Shown: positions 52,547 to 62,239 of the stretch, piece by piece | How the letters are laid out: the number at the start of each line of letters is the position of its first letter | Position numbering within the stretch: the stretch's first letter is position 1 | From: Microbacterium esteraromaticum | GTDB taxonomy: Bacteria > Actinomycetota > Actinomycetes > Actinomycetales > Microbacteriaceae | Assembly: GCF_028747645.1 (NCBI RefSeq) | Contig: NZ_CP118100.1 | Coordinates: forward strand, 868,001 to 932,000 | Reading direction: 5' to 3' | Length of the DNA: 64,000 bases | The notes under the pieces: model-generated | Database searches by the model: none | Seen by the model: the letters and a program-made list of their open reading frames with translations, nothing else | Told to the model about the DNA's origin: nothing | Translations under genes and position numbers: made by a program

Positions 52547-53992
52547 CTACTCGCCGGCGTGCCGGTCGAGGAACGAGTACACCTCGCTGTCGTCGACTCC
52601 GGGGAAGGCGCCGCGCGGTAGCGGCGAGAACATGTGCGTGTGCACGCGGGCGCTCGGCCAGGCGCGCCCTTCCCAGCGTTGGCTGATCGCGGCGGATGCC
52701 CGTCGGCAGCACGTCTCGTCGGGGCAGCTCGACTGTGCGCGGTGCTGGGTCTCGCGTCCGCGCCACCAGCGGGCGTCATCGAAGGGGACGCCCACGGTGA
52801 TCGAGAACCCGCCGTCGCTGGCCGAACCGGTCTGCGTCGCGCACCAGTAGGTGCCCGACGGGGTGTCGGTGTACTGATAGTGCTCGGTCGTACGGTTGCG
52901 CTGCTCGAACGCTGCCCGGGCCGAGAACTTGCGGCACGCCGGCTGGCCCTCGACCGCACCGGTGACGTCCATTGGCAGGGGGAGGTCATCGTTCTCGTAC
53001 ACCCGTGTGATGGCGCCGTTCTCGTCGACGCGCAGAAAGTGCAGGCGCATGTCGAGGTGGTGTGTCATGAGGTTGGTCATGCGCATGGCCGCGGCCTCGT
53101 GGGTGACGCCGAACGCATCGCGGAAGTCCTCGACGGCGAGGTTGCGGTCCTTTTTCGCCTGCTGCAGGAAGGCGACGCCCGCGGTCTCGGGGATCAGGCA
53201 GCAGGCTGCGAAGTAGTTGATCTCCAGGCGCTGTTGCAGAAAGTCGGCGTAGTCGGTCGGAGGGGTGTGGCCCAGCAGCCGGTGCGCCATCGCCTGCAGC
53301 GCCATCGATCGCAGTCCGTGACCGCCGGGGATGGATGCCGGTGGCAGGTAGATGCGGCCGTTCTCGAGGTCGGTGATGGAGCGGGTCGAGTGGGGCAGAT
53401 CGTCGACGTAGATGAGTTCGAAACCGAGCTTCTCGGCCATGATGCTGACCGTGCGGTGCGTCAGCGCGCCCGAGACGTGCCCCGCGGCCTTGAGGTGCTT
53501 CTCTGCGAGGGCCTCTATCTCGGGAAGGTAGTTGCCCTTCGAGCGCATGGTCAGACGCATCTCGGTGTTGGCTCGACGGGCTTCTTCCGGCGTGGCGATG
53601 GCCTCGCTCTCACGGCGGTGCAGTTCACGGTGCAGGCCGAGGACCGACTCGATGGTCTCGTCGCTCATGCCCTTCGACACCCGGATGGGTGAGATGCCGA
53701 GCTGGCGGAAGACCGGGCTGGCCTGCGCGCGGTCGAGTTCGATCTCAAGAGCGGCGCGCTTGTTCGGCGGCTCTCCCGAGATCAGGTCGGCGACGTCGGT
53801 GGCGCACGCATCGGCGATGGCCTGCAACAGCGACAGCTTCGGCTCGCGCTTGCCGTTCTCGATCAGGCTGAGCTGCGAACCGGCGATCCCCACTCGCGCG
53901 CCGAGGTCATCGAGAGTGAAGCCCTTCGCCGTGCGATGGTGCCGGATGCGATGTCCGAGAGTGCTGAGTTCGAGTCCGCTGGTGCTCGCCAT
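52547..53992 (-). CDS. XRE / ImmA-IrrE / ScfRS-type regulator, RamB-like
   Basis: 481 residues. Helix-turn-helix at about 12-65 (IRHHRTAKGFTLDDLGARVGI). The central ImmA/IrrE-like domain has MAHRLLGH where peptidases have HExxH, so the Glu is missing and proteolysis is unlikely. The C-terminal ScfRS-type domain has clustered cysteines (SSCPDETCCRR). This is the build of RamB, which controls acetate and propionate genes in Corynebacterium and mycobacteria. Divergence from pckG with a 109-bp gap suggests it controls PEP carboxykinase according to an acyl-CoA or carbon signal. The gap has CCGAAAG twice and GAAAG/CTTTC arms (54007-54027). Confidence 0.88.
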   Translation of the reverse strand: MASTSGLELSTLGHRIRHHRTAKGFTLDDLGARVGIAGSQLSLIENGKREPKLSLLQAIADACATDVADLISGEPPNKRAALEIELDRAQASPVFRQLGISPIRVSKGMSDETIESVLGLHRELHRRESEAIATPEEARRANTEMRLTMRSKGNYLPEIEALAEKHLKAAGHVSGALTHRTVSIMAEKLGFELIYVDDLPHSTRSITDLENGRIYLPPASIPGGHGLRSMALQAMAHRLLGHTPPTDYADFLQQRLEINYFAACCLIPETAGVAFLQQAKKDRNLAVEDFRDAFGVTHEAAAMRMTNLMTHHLDMRLHFLRVDENGAITRVYENDDLPLPMDVTGAVEGQPACRKFSARAAFEQRNRTTEHYQYTDTPSGTYWCATQTGSASDGGFSITVGVPFDDARWWRGRETQHRAQSSCPDETCCRRASAAISQRWEGRAWPSARVHTHMFSPLPRGAFPGVDDSEVYSFLDRHAGE

Positions 53993-54101
53993 TCCTTGAG
54001 CATAGCCGAAAGATCAGCTTTTCTTTCAACGCGGACCGCCCGAAAGTGAAAGGAAAACTCACGGATGATGGACGTATCGCATCCCCTATCAAGGAGCAGA
54101 C

Positions 54102-55973
54102 ATGGCACTCGCCGAGACGTACGCACCCAGCATCCCTGCCGCCGCACCGCTGCGCAGCTTCGGTGCCGTGCCCGCGTATGACACCCCGGCCATGGCTGAG
54201 CTGCGCGAGTGGGTCGACGGCATCGCCGCGCTCACCCAGCCCGATCGCATCCACTGGATCGACGGGTCGCGCGCCGAGAACGACGCCCTGATGCACACCC
54301 TCGTCGACGAGGGCAAGCTCCTCAAACTCAACCCCGAGTGGCGCCCAGGCTCCTACCTCGCCCGCTCGCACCCCAGCGACGTCGCGCGCACCGAGGGACG
54401 CACCTACATCGCCTCCGAGCGCGAGCAAGACGCCGGCCCCACGAACAACTGGGTCGCCCCGGCCGAGATCCGCGCCACGCTCGATGGCGTCTTCGAAGGC
54501 TCGATGCGCGGCCGCACCATGTACGTCGTCCCGTTCTCGATGGGTCCCGTCGGCGGCAAGCTCTCGCACATCGGCGTCCAGGTCACCGACAGCGCCTACG
54601 CGGTGGCATCCATCGGCATCATGACGCGCGTCGGCGACGCGGTCACCCGCCAGATCGCCGAGGGCGCGCCGTGGGTCAAGACCGTGCACTCGGTGGGCGC
54701 TCCGCTCGAGCCGGGCCAGGCAGACGTCGAATGGCCCTGCAACGATGAGAAGTACATCGTGCACTTTCCCGACACGCTCGAGGTGTACTCGTACGGCTCG
54801 GGCTACGGCGGCAACGCCATTCTCGCCAAGAAGTGCTTCGCGTTGCGCATCGCGTCGGTGATCGCCCGCGATGAGGGCTGGCTGGCCGAGCACATGCTGC
54901 TCATCCGCGTCACCGACCCGAAGGGGCGTGCGTACCACGTCGCCGCGGCGTTCCCCTCGGCGTGCGGCAAGACCAACCTGGCCATGCTGCGCCCCACCAT
55001 CCCCGGCTGGAAGGTCGAGACGCTCGGCGACGACATCGTCTGGATCCGCCCCGGCGAGGACGGGCGGATGCACGCGATGAACCCCGAGGCGGGATTCTTC
55101 GGCGTGGCACCCGGAACAGGCGAGTCGACCAACGTCACCGCGGTCGAGACGCTGTGGGGCAACACGATCTTCACGAACGTCGCGTTGCGTCCCGACGGAG
55201 ACGTGTGGTGGGAGGGGCTGACCGAGACCCCGCCGCCGCATCTGATCGACTGGCAGGGCAACGATTGGACTCCGGACTCGGGTCGTCCGGCGGCGCACCC
55301 CAACTCGCGTTTCACGGTCTCTGCATCGCAGTGCCCGCAGATCGCCGAGGACTGGGAGGACCCAGAGGGCGTGCCGCTCGATGTCATCCTGTTCGGCGGA
55401 CGCCGTGCCAGCAACGTGCCGCTCGTCGTCGAGGCGACCGACTGGACCCACGGCGTGTTCCTCGGGTCGACCATCTCGTCCGAGCGCACCGCCGCGGCCG
55501 AGGGCAAGGTCGGCGAACTGCGCCGCGACCCCTTCGCGATGCTGCCGTTCTGCGGCTACAACATGGGCGACTACTTCGGCCACTGGCTGAAGGTCGGCCG
55601 CTCGCTGCGGTTCGATCGCGCTCCGCGCATCTTCCAGGTCAACTGGTTCCGCCGCGGCGAGGACGGCCGGTTCCTCTGGCCCGGGTTCGGCGACAACTCG
55701 CGCGTGATCGACTGGATCATCCGCCGTATCTCGGGCGAAGTCGCCGCCGTCGACAGCCCGATCGGACGACTGCCGTTGCGGGAGGACCTCAACCTCGACG
55801 GCCTCGACGTCACCGACGCCGATCTGGATGAGCTGTTCGACGTCGATGTTGATGCGTGGCTGGCCGAGGCAGATTCCACCGAGGAGTTCTACAAGGTCTT
55901 CGGCGACACGCTCCCGGCCGCGCTGCACAGCGAGCTGGAGGCACTGCGCTACCGCCTGAACACCGCGCGCTGA
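54102..55973 (+). CDS. pckG: phosphoenolpyruvate carboxykinase (GTP)
   Basis: 623 residues, full length for the GTP form. The hyper-reactive Cys288 and P-loop are in [12 protein letters not shown] (284-295), the Mn-binding segment is GDDIVWIRP, and the GTP-binding motifs include FGGRR and the FPFCGYN-like [11 protein letters not shown]. It makes PEP from oxaloacetate, the committed step of gluconeogenesis during growth on acids or aromatics. The ATG follows CAAGGAG. It is divergent from the RamB-like regulator. Confidence 0.97.
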   Translation: MALAETYAPSIPAAAPLRSFGAVPAYDTPAMAELREWVDGIAALTQPDRIHWIDGSRAENDALMHTLVDEGKLLKLNPEWRPGSYLARSHPSDVARTEGRTYIASEREQDAGPTNNWVAPAEIRATLDGVFEGSMRGRTMYVVPFSMGPVGGKLSHIGVQVTDSAYAVASIGIMTRVGDAVTRQIAEGAPWVKTVHSVGAPLEPGQADVEWPCNDEKYIVHFPDTLEVYSYGSGYGGNAILAKKCFALRIASVIARDEGWLAEHMLLIRVTDPKGRAYHVAAAFPSACGKTNLAMLRPTIPGWKVETLGDDIVWIRPGEDGRMHAMNPEAGFFGVAPGTGESTNVTAVETLWGNTIFTNVALRPDGDVWWEGLTETPPPHLIDWQGNDWTPDSGRPAAHPNSRFTVSASQCPQIAEDWEDPEGVPLDVILFGGRRASNVPLVVEATDWTHGVFLGSTISSERTAAAEGKVGELRRDPFAMLPFCGYNMGDYFGHWLKVGRSLRFDRAPRIFQVNWFRRGEDGRFLWPGFGDNSRVIDWIIRRISGEVAAVDSPIGRLPLREDLNLDGLDVTDADLDELFDVDVDAWLAEADSTEEFYKVFGDTLPAALHSELEALRYRLNTAR

Positions 55974-55990
55974 ACCTCCAACGCAGATTC

Positions 55991-56050
55991 GCGACGCCGG
56001 AATGCCGGAGACGACCCATGGCTGAGTGGTCGCCGGCATCCCGGCGTCGC
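55991..56050. repeat. 18-nt inverted repeat between convergent pckG and the DUF2254 gene
   Basis: GCGACGCCGGAATGCCGG (55991-56008) pairs with CCGGCATCCCGGCGTCGC (56033-56050) with one mismatch and a 24-nt loop. It is probably a bidirectional terminator, and also belongs to the long-palindrome group. Confidence 0.65.
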
Positions 56051-56051
56051 G

Positions 56052-57368
56052 TCATGCTCCCGGTGCGTCCACGCGGGTGATCAGGCCGTCCAACGAGGCC
56101 ACGATGGGCGTCGCGTCGACCGTTGTGGGCGAGGCTGCGAGGTACGCCTGACGGAACGCCGCGACCTCGTCACGGAGCGCCGTCCGGTTCTCGCCCACGG
56201 CTACCGCTTCGACACGCATCAGCATCCGGATTGCGGCGTGCACGGCGAGAGGATGCCCCATCGCGTAGGTGCGCAGAGCCAGCATCACATCGGCGAGCAC
56301 CTGTGCGGGGGGCGGCCATGCGCACAGTACGCGTGCACGGCCCGACGCGTCGGAGTGCACGGTCGCTGCCGGCGGGCGCCGGAACAACTCGGTCAGGGCT
56401 ACTCCGAGCGCATCGATCGCCGAGACGGCAGTGTAAGGATCGTTCGTACCGCTGCCGAGTCCACGGATCCCGGTCTCGGTCAGCCCCTGAGCGGCATAGC
56501 GCAGGTCCTGCTGCGGCGTGCGGTAGCGCTCGATGGTGATCGCCGCCCGTACGGTTCTCTCAAGGCGATCCGCACCGGGATCGTCGTCGTGCTCCGAGGA
56601 GTAGAGGACCCGGGCGAGAGCGTCGCCGGCGAGCACATGACGCCCCGGAGGAGCCAGCACCTGGATGAGCGCATCCACTTGGCGCGCACACGCAGTGAGC
56701 GAGGGCAGATCGACGTGCTGCACGTACCCGGCTCGCGCAGCAGTGATGACTCCCGCCGTGCGCAGGCCGGCGATCTCGACGGCATCCTCGGTGCGCTCCC
56801 GCTCAGACGGGTACAGTAAGTCGATCGCGGCCATCAGCTCGTCGAACACCCGGGCCTGCAGCGTGGTGACCTGCACCGACCGAGCGATGTGGTGGATGAA
56901 GTACACCAGCACCGCAACATCGCACACGGCAAGGACGACGGCGAACCCGACAGCGAGGGCCGGCACGAATGCCTCGCTGGAGTCCTGTTCGGTGCGCACG
57001 GCGCGCAGCACGACGAGCGTGTACAAGAACGTCGAGGTGAGCACCGCCAGCACCACCTGGTTGCCCCGATCGGCCATGAAGTTGCGCACGAGGCGCGGTC
57101 CGTAGGTCGACGAAGCGGTGGCCAGCACGGCGATGGTGATCGAGAACGAGGTCGCGGCCACGCCCAGCATCGTGCCACCGATGACGGTGAGTATCGCGCG
57201 CCCACCGGTGGCCGAGAGGCCACCGGTCGCCAGAGGCACGGCCATGCCGGTCTCCAGCAGTAGGCGGTCGACCTCGATCAGCGTCAGAGCGAGCGCGACG
57301 GCGCCGAGAGCGAAGAGTGCCGGCACGAACCAGAACGACTCGCGTGCACGCAGGTACCAGGAACGCAT
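56052..57368 (-). CDS. DUF2254 membrane protein
   Basis: 438 residues. Four membrane segments fall in the first half (about 12-33, 56-85, 104-122, 134-156), with the family's GVAATSFSITIAVLATASSTYGPRLVRNFM stretch between helices 2 and 3. A long cytoplasmic C-terminal half includes VLAPPGRHVLAGDALAR and GSGTNDPYTAVSAIDAL, both typical of DUF2254. The role is unknown; the fold suggests a sensor or channel-like protein. It is convergent with pckG and downstream of an ABC exporter gene. Confidence 0.9.
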   Translation of the reverse strand: MRSWYLRARESFWFVPALFALGAVALALTLIEVDRLLLETGMAVPLATGGLSATGGRAILTVIGGTMLGVAATSFSITIAVLATASSTYGPRLVRNFMADRGNQVVLAVLTSTFLYTLVVLRAVRTEQDSSEAFVPALAVGFAVVLAVCDVAVLVYFIHHIARSVQVTTLQARVFDELMAAIDLLYPSERERTEDAVEIAGLRTAGVITAARAGYVQHVDLPSLTACARQVDALIQVLAPPGRHVLAGDALARVLYSSEHDDDPGADRLERTVRAAITIERYRTPQQDLRYAAQGLTETGIRGLGSGTNDPYTAVSAIDALGVALTELFRRPPAATVHSDASGRARVLCAWPPPAQVLADVMLALRTYAMGHPLAVHAAIRMLMRVEAVAVGENRTALRDEVAAFRQAYLAASPTTVDATPIVASLDGLITRVDAPGA

Positions 57369-57413
57369 GCTTCAGAGTACGCCCCGTCCTGACTCGCCGA
57401 GACCCCTAGATAC

Positions 57414-57459
57414 CGCCGAGACCCCGTCGTATGGACGTCCATACGACGGGGTCTCGGCG
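57414..57459 (-). terminator. 46-nt perfect palindrome after the ABC exporter gene
   Basis: Two 23-nt arms (starting CGCCGAGACCCCGTCG) are exact complements with no loop bases beyond the centre. A further partial copy of the left arm (CGCCGAGACCCC) stands at 57395-57406. It probably ends the exporter transcript. Confidence 0.7.
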
Positions 57460-57489
57460 CGAAGTGGGGGTGTCGGCGCCACCCGATGC

Positions 57490-59370
57490 TCAGACGAGAA
57501 GCTGATGCCGTGCGAGGTCCCGGTACAACGGTGTCGACTCGATCAACTCGTCGTGAGTGCCCTGTCCTTCGACGACGCCGTCACGCAGCACGACGATCAG
57601 ATCGCTGTCGACGACGGTCGAGAGGCGGTGGGCGATCACCAGCAGCGTGCGATCCTCGGCTGCGGCGTCGATCGCCTCGCGCATCCGTTGCTCATTCACA
57701 CCGTCCAGAGACGAGGTCGATTCGTCCAGCAGCAGAATCGGCGCCTCGGTCAGCAGGGCGCGTGCGATGGCCAGACGCTGGCGCTCACCCCCCGAGAGCA
57801 TCACGCCGTCCTCACCGACCGGCGCAGTCAGTCCGAGCGGACTGCGCTCGAGCACATCGCCGAGGTTCACCGAACGCAGCACCCGTTCGCACTCCTCGTC
57901 GGTGGCGTCCGGGGCGGCAAGACGCAGATTCTCGGCCAGCGTTCCGGCGAGCGTGGGGGCATCCTGCTCGACGTACCCGAACTGCGCGCGCAGCTGCTCA
58001 CGCGGGTAGGTGCGCACATCGTGCCCGGCCAGGCGAATCGATCCGCCCGTCGGATCGTAAAAGCGCTCGACAAGCGAGAGGATCGTGCTCTTGCCGGCGC
58101 CGCTCGGTCCGACCAACGCGACGCGTGCACCGCGCGGCACAGCGAACGAGACGCCCTTGAGCACGTCGCGGTCGATATCGGCCCGGACCTCGTCCGAGGC
58201 GTGCTCCAGATGTGCGTCGACCAGCAGGTTCTGCGCCTCTTTCGCGGCGGCCTCGCGCGCGGCGATGACATTGTCGGGGTAGCGGAAGCGCACATCGCGG
58301 AACTCGATGGCCGGGGCGCCGACGACCGGGGCGGCAGTGACTGTGGCATCCGATTCGTCGTCCTGGCTCTCGGTCGGCAGATCCAGCACCTCTTGAATGC
58401 GACCCAGCGCACCGAGCGCCTGGTTGACCGAGGTGATCGCGCCGAACGCCTGCCCCAGCGGCATGATCAGCATGAACAGGAACATGATGAAGGTCACCAG
58501 CGCCGCGATGGTGAGGGCACCGGACGCCACCCGGAACCCGCCCACACCGAGCACGACGAGCAACGACAGCTGCAGGGCGATGCCGGCGATCGGGACGACC
58601 ATCGACGAGATCTTCGCGATCCGCACACCGAGTCCGTAGGCCTCGCCGGCGAGCTCATCGACCGCTGCGGTCTCGCGCGCCGTCGCACCGGAAGCGCGGA
58701 TGGTGCGGATCGACGAGATACCCCGTTCGATGCCGGAGGCCAGTTCGCCCACCTTGTGCTGTTGGGCGGCGGATGCGGTGCGGATGCGGCCGCTGAGCCC
58801 CACGACCACGACGACCGAGGCGCCGATGACGACGACGATCAGCAGCAACAGCAGCGGATCGATGATCAGCATCGCGATCAGCGCGCCGACGAACAGGATG
58901 CTGCTGCCGACGGCATCCGCCAGACCCTGCGTCAGAACGGCGTAGAGCAGCGTCGTATCGGTACCGACGCGCGAGACCAGGTCACCGGTGCGTCGCGAGT
59001 CGAACTCGCTGATCGGCAGGTGCAGGATTCGCGCGATGAGCTTGCGGCGGCTGGAGTACACCACGGCTGTGCCGGTGCGCTGCAGCAGATAGTGCTGGTA
59101 GCCCGAGATCACCGAGGCGGCGATGACGAACGCGATCAGCAACCACACCAGCGTGCCGAGCGCCTCGTCACGCTGCACACGGTCGATCACCTGGCCGACC
59201 AGCAGCGGCTGCACGAGCGATGCCGCCGCGCCGACGATGCTGAGCACCGCGACCACGACGAGCACCTTCTTATGCTCGAACAGGAAGGGGAGGAGCTGGC
59301 GGAACGTGGCGCGCGGACCGTCCTGTTGCGCACGGCGTCCGCGTCGGCGTGCTGGCGCCGTGCGAGACAT
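57490..59370 (-). CDS. ABC exporter, membrane and ATPase domains in one chain
   Basis: 626 residues. Six membrane helices (about 35-330) are followed by the ATPase domain with Walker A GPSGAGKST, the signature MLSGGERQRLAIARAL, Walker B ILLLDESTSSLD and the H-loop VIAHRLS. It would act as a homodimer exporting lipids or drugs (MsbA/LmrA class). Between the A-loop (FRYPDN) and Walker A there is an extra charged helical insert of about 35 residues (AREAAAKEAQNLLVDAHLEH...), absent from standard members. The basic N-terminus (RRRGRRAQQ) is cytoplasmic. Confidence 0.92.
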   Translation of the reverse strand: MSRTAPARRRGRRAQQDGPRATFRQLLPFLFEHKKVLVVVAVLSIVGAAASLVQPLLVGQVIDRVQRDEALGTLVWLLIAFVIAASVISGYQHYLLQRTGTAVVYSSRRKLIARILHLPISEFDSRRTGDLVSRVGTDTTLLYAVLTQGLADAVGSSILFVGALIAMLIIDPLLLLLIVVVIGASVVVVVGLSGRIRTASAAQQHKVGELASGIERGISSIRTIRASGATARETAAVDELAGEAYGLGVRIAKISSMVVPIAGIALQLSLLVVLGVGGFRVASGALTIAALVTFIMFLFMLIMPLGQAFGAITSVNQALGALGRIQEVLDLPTESQDDESDATVTAAPVVGAPAIEFRDVRFRYPDNVIAAREAAAKEAQNLLVDAHLEHASDEVRADIDRDVLKGVSFAVPRGARVALVGPSGAGKSTILSLVERFYDPTGGSIRLAGHDVRTYPREQLRAQFGYVEQDAPTLAGTLAENLRLAAPDATDEECERVLRSVNLGDVLERSPLGLTAPVGEDGVMLSGGERQRLAIARALLTEAPILLLDESTSSLDGVNEQRMREAIDAAAEDRTLLVIAHRLSTVVDSDLIVVLRDGVVEGQGTHDELIESTPLYRDLARHQLLV

Positions 59371-59571
59371 GAGGACCTCGATCTGGAGGGAGGATGCTTG
59401 GGGGATCCCCTCTATTCTCCGCCGAAGTTCTTATGCGGTGCCTGTCTGGTTACACCGCCTGGGAATCTCTGTCGGAGAAGATCGTCTGACAGCGCAAGCT
59501 TCCGAAGGCGTGCATGTCAGGATGTGCGGATGCTGACTCCTCCGAAGCACCTGCCGCGTGACCGTGTCGCA

Positions 59572-60237
59572 ATGAGCTCATCCGCAAGCGCAACGCACGC
59601 AGAATCACCACCTACGCGCGCGCAGAAGTGGGTCCTGTTCGACATCGGTGGCGTGCTCGAGGTCGTCGATGACGACGCCTGGCAGGAGCAGTGGTGGCAG
59701 CGGTGGTGCGCGCACACGGGCATCCCGCGCCCGGAATTCGAGGCGCGCCTCGCCGAGGCGCGCCTGCCGCAGATCGATCTCGTTGCAGGCAAGGAGAGCG
59801 AGTTCTGGGAGCGGATACGCGCCGCACTGAACCTCGAGACCTCCGAACGGGATGCCATGCGCGCTGACTTCTGGGACGCGTACTGCGGTACCGCGAACGC
59901 CGAACTCATCGACTACGCCCGATCGCTACGAGGCCGGGCCGGACTTGCGATCCTGTCCAACTCGGCCGATGGCGCCCGCGAGCAAGAGGAACGGCGCTAC
60001 GGCTTCTCAGAGATCTTCGACCCCATCTGCTACAGCCACGAGCAGGGCGTGAGCAAGCCTGATCCACAGGCGTACCTGCGTGCATTGGAGCGGATGGAGG
60101 CTGACCCGGCGGGTGTCTTCTTCATCGACGACCGCCAGGGAGCGCTCGACGGGGCTGCTGCCGTCGGTATCCGGGGAATCCTGCACCGCGACAACAGCGA
60201 GACGATCGCAGCCGTCGAGGAGTTCCTCGACGACTGA
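59572..60237 (+). CDS. HAD-superfamily hydrolase, YihX-like
   Basis: 221 residues from the ATG at 59572 (an ATG at 59530 is also in frame). Motif I is VLFDIGGVLE, with Gly in place of the second Asp, as in the YihX/epoxide-hydrolase N-domain group. Motif II is AILSNSAD, motif III has Lys in GVSKPDP and motif IV is VFFIDDR. It may dephosphorylate a sugar phosphate. The frame stays open for 2.4 kb upstream, but that part is antisense to the exporter and is not coding. Confidence 0.85.
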   Translation: MSSSASATHAESPPTRAQKWVLFDIGGVLEVVDDDAWQEQWWQRWCAHTGIPRPEFEARLAEARLPQIDLVAGKESEFWERIRAALNLETSERDAMRADFWDAYCGTANAELIDYARSLRGRAGLAILSNSADGAREQEERRYGFSEIFDPICYSHEQGVSKPDPQAYLRALERMEADPAGVFFIDDRQGALDGAAAVGIRGILHRDNSETIAAVEEFLDD

Positions 60238-60293
60238 CCAGTCGCACCGCCATCCGCTCCCGAGTGGGGCTGTGCTCTGGGCTCCACCACGGG

Positions 60294-61517
60294 TCAGCCC
60301 AACCGCACCCGCCCACGCAGCTCGTTCACCGTCGACACGCCCGACAGCTGCATGGTGCGCACCGCTTCGGCGCGCATGATCTGCAGCATCCGATCCACCC
60401 CGCGCTCGCCGCCGGCCATCAGGCCATACAGGTACGCGCGGCCGACCATGCAGGCATCCGCACCCAGTCCGACGGCCGCGAGCACATCGGCACCCGAGAG
60501 AATGCCCGTGTCGAGGAAGATCTCGGTGCGGTCACCGACCGCCGAGGCGACCTCGGGCAGCAGCCGCAGGGGAGTGGGCGCCCGGTCGAGCTGACGTCCG
60601 CCGTGGTTGGAGACCACCAGGGCATCGGCTCCGGCATCCACCACCCGCTCCGCGTCCGCGACCGACTGGATGCCCTTGACGACCAGCTTGCCGTCCCACT
60701 CCTCGCGCAGCCAAGCCAGGTCCTCGATCTTCAGACTCGGGTCGAACATCTTCGTCGCCAACTCCGCGACCGTGCCGTCGAACGAGCGCAGGCTGGCGAA
60801 CTCGATCGGATCGGTGGTGAGGACGTTGAACCACCACGACGGATGCCAGGCCATGTCCCACATCGTCTTGAGATTCAGCGTCGGCGGGATGGTCAGCCCG
60901 TTGCGCGCATCCCGGAGTCGGTTTCCTGCGACGGGCGTGTCGACCGTCAGCACCAGCGTGTCGTAGCCGGTGCGGCGCGCTTCGTCGATGAGCTGCCGCG
61001 TGCCGTCGCGGTCCTTCCACAGGTAGAGCTGGAACCAGTTGGCGCCGTCCGGGACGGCGCCGCGCAGCTCGCCCGGCGAGGTCGTCCCCATGGTCGATAG
61101 CGTGTACGGCACGCCGGCACGGGCTGCAGCCCGCGCGACGGCGATCTCGCCCTCGTGGTGCATCATGCGCGTGAACCCGGTGGGCGCCATGATCAGCGGG
61201 AACGAGGCGCGCGCTCCCAGGATCGTCGTGGAGGTGTCGACCTCGGCCACGTCGTGCAGCACGCGCGGCTCGAACTCGACGCCCGCGAACGCCTGCCGGG
61301 CACGGGCGATGCTCAGTTCGTCCTCGGCGGCGCCGTGGACGTAGTCGAAGACAGGGCGGGGAGTCGTGCGTCGCGCGATGCGCGCGAGGTCCTTCACCGA
61401 CAGTGCCTGGGCGAGGCGGCGATCGACGCCGTTCCAGACCGGGCGACGGAATCCCAGCAACGGTGCGACGGCGCCCCAGGTGGGGATGCGGCGGGCGATG
61501 CGACGTCGGTCGGTCAT
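60294..61517 (-). CDS. FMN-dependent 2-hydroxyacid oxidase/dehydrogenase (LldD family)
   Basis: 407 residues. The catalytic His305 is in SNHGGRQLD, with the FMN-phosphate lysine in LVVKGI (Lys281). The APTGFTRMMHHEGE and QLYLWKDR segments are also typical. It oxidises an L-2-hydroxyacid such as lactate, mandelate or glycolate, giving a 2-oxoacid. The N-terminal 40 residues exceed the usual length. The start overlaps the livF stop (ATGA), so it is translationally coupled to the Liv-type transporter. Confidence 0.92.
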   Translation of the reverse strand: MTDRRRIARRIPTWGAVAPLLGFRRPVWNGVDRRLAQALSVKDLARIARRTTPRPVFDYVHGAAEDELSIARARQAFAGVEFEPRVLHDVAEVDTSTTILGARASFPLIMAPTGFTRMMHHEGEIAVARAAARAGVPYTLSTMGTTSPGELRGAVPDGANWFQLYLWKDRDGTRQLIDEARRTGYDTLVLTVDTPVAGNRLRDARNGLTIPPTLNLKTMWDMAWHPSWWFNVLTTDPIEFASLRSFDGTVAELATKMFDPSLKIEDLAWLREEWDGKLVVKGIQSVADAERVVDAGADALVVSNHGGRQLDRAPTPLRLLPEVASAVGDRTEIFLDTGILSGADVLAAVGLGADACMVGRAYLYGLMAGGERGVDRMLQIMRAEAVRTMQLSGVSTVNELRGRVRLG

Positions 61518-62239
61518 TCCTTCTCCCGTCCGGTGCCCAGGTACGCCTGGATGATGTCGTCGTCGGCCAGCAGCGCCTCGGATGCCCCGGAACGGACGAT
61601 CTCGCCGTTCTGCAGCACGTGCCCCTCGCTGGCCGCTTGCAGCGCACGACGGGCGTTCTGCTCGACGAGCAGCACGGTCGTGCCTCCGGCGAGCACCTCG
61701 TCGATCACGCCGAAGACCTCGTTGACGATCTTCGGTGCGAGCCCCATCGAAGGCTCATCCATCAGGATCAGCTTCGGACGCGCAAGCATCGCCCTGGCGA
61801 TCGCCAGCATCTGTTGCTCACCGCCCGAGAGCGAACCGGCGGCGAGCTTGCGGCGCTCGCCGAGCACCGGGAACCGCTGGTACATCTCGTCGATGCCCGC
61901 GCTCGCACCGGCCCCGTAGAAACGGGCCCCCAGCTGCAGGTTCTCGGCGATGGTCATCGTCGCCAGAATCTGCCGACCCTCGGGTACCTGCACCAGGCCA
62001 CGGGGCACGAGGTGGTGCGACTTCGACTTGGTGACGTCGACGCCGTCGAACACGATCTTGCCGGCCGACGGCTTGACCACACCGGCGATCGCATTGATGA
62101 CCGATGACTTGCCGGCGCCGTTGGCACCGACGAGCGTGACCAGCGACCCAGGCGCGACGTCGAACGAGATGCCGCGGACGGCGTGCACGCGCCCGTACGA
62201 CACCGACAGGTCGGTGACACTCAGCAGCGGATCAGTCAT
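61514..62239 (-). CDS. livF: branched-chain amino acid type ABC transporter ATPase (LivF)
   Basis: 241 residues. Walker A GANGAGKS, signature LSGGEQQMLAIARAM, Walker B LILMDEPSMGLAP. The Q-loop and the IDEMYQRFPVLGERR segment are LivF-like. It works with the LivM-LivG fusion and LivH upstream, overlapping the fusion gene by 8 bp. Confidence 0.95.
   Translation of the reverse strand: MTDPLLSVTDLSVSYGRVHAVRGISFDVAPGSLVTLVGANGAGKSSVINAIAGVVKPSAGKIVFDGVDVTKSKSHHLVPRGLVQVPEGRQILATMTIAENLQLGARFYGAGASAGIDEMYQRFPVLGERRKLAAGSLSGGEQQMLAIARAMLARPKLILMDEPSMGLAPKIVNEVFGVIDEVLAGGTTVLLVEQNARRALQAASEGHVLQNGEIVRSGASEALLADDDIIQAYLGTGREKE

Noticed and set aside
54003-54060. RamB-box in the pckG upstream region
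   Set aside because: I looked for the AAAGTTTGCAAA-like site known from Corynebacterium and found only CCGAAAG repeats and GAAAG/CTTTC arms, too weak to annotate as an operator.
53907-56039. A 710-codon minus-strand frame opposite pckG
   Set aside because: pckG carries every catalytic motif on the plus strand; the antisense product is low in structure-forming residues and resembles nothing.
57118-59529. Long plus-strand frame running into the HAD gene at 59572
   Set aside because: It is antisense to the ABC exporter with no family resemblance; only the last ~220 codons are a real HAD protein.
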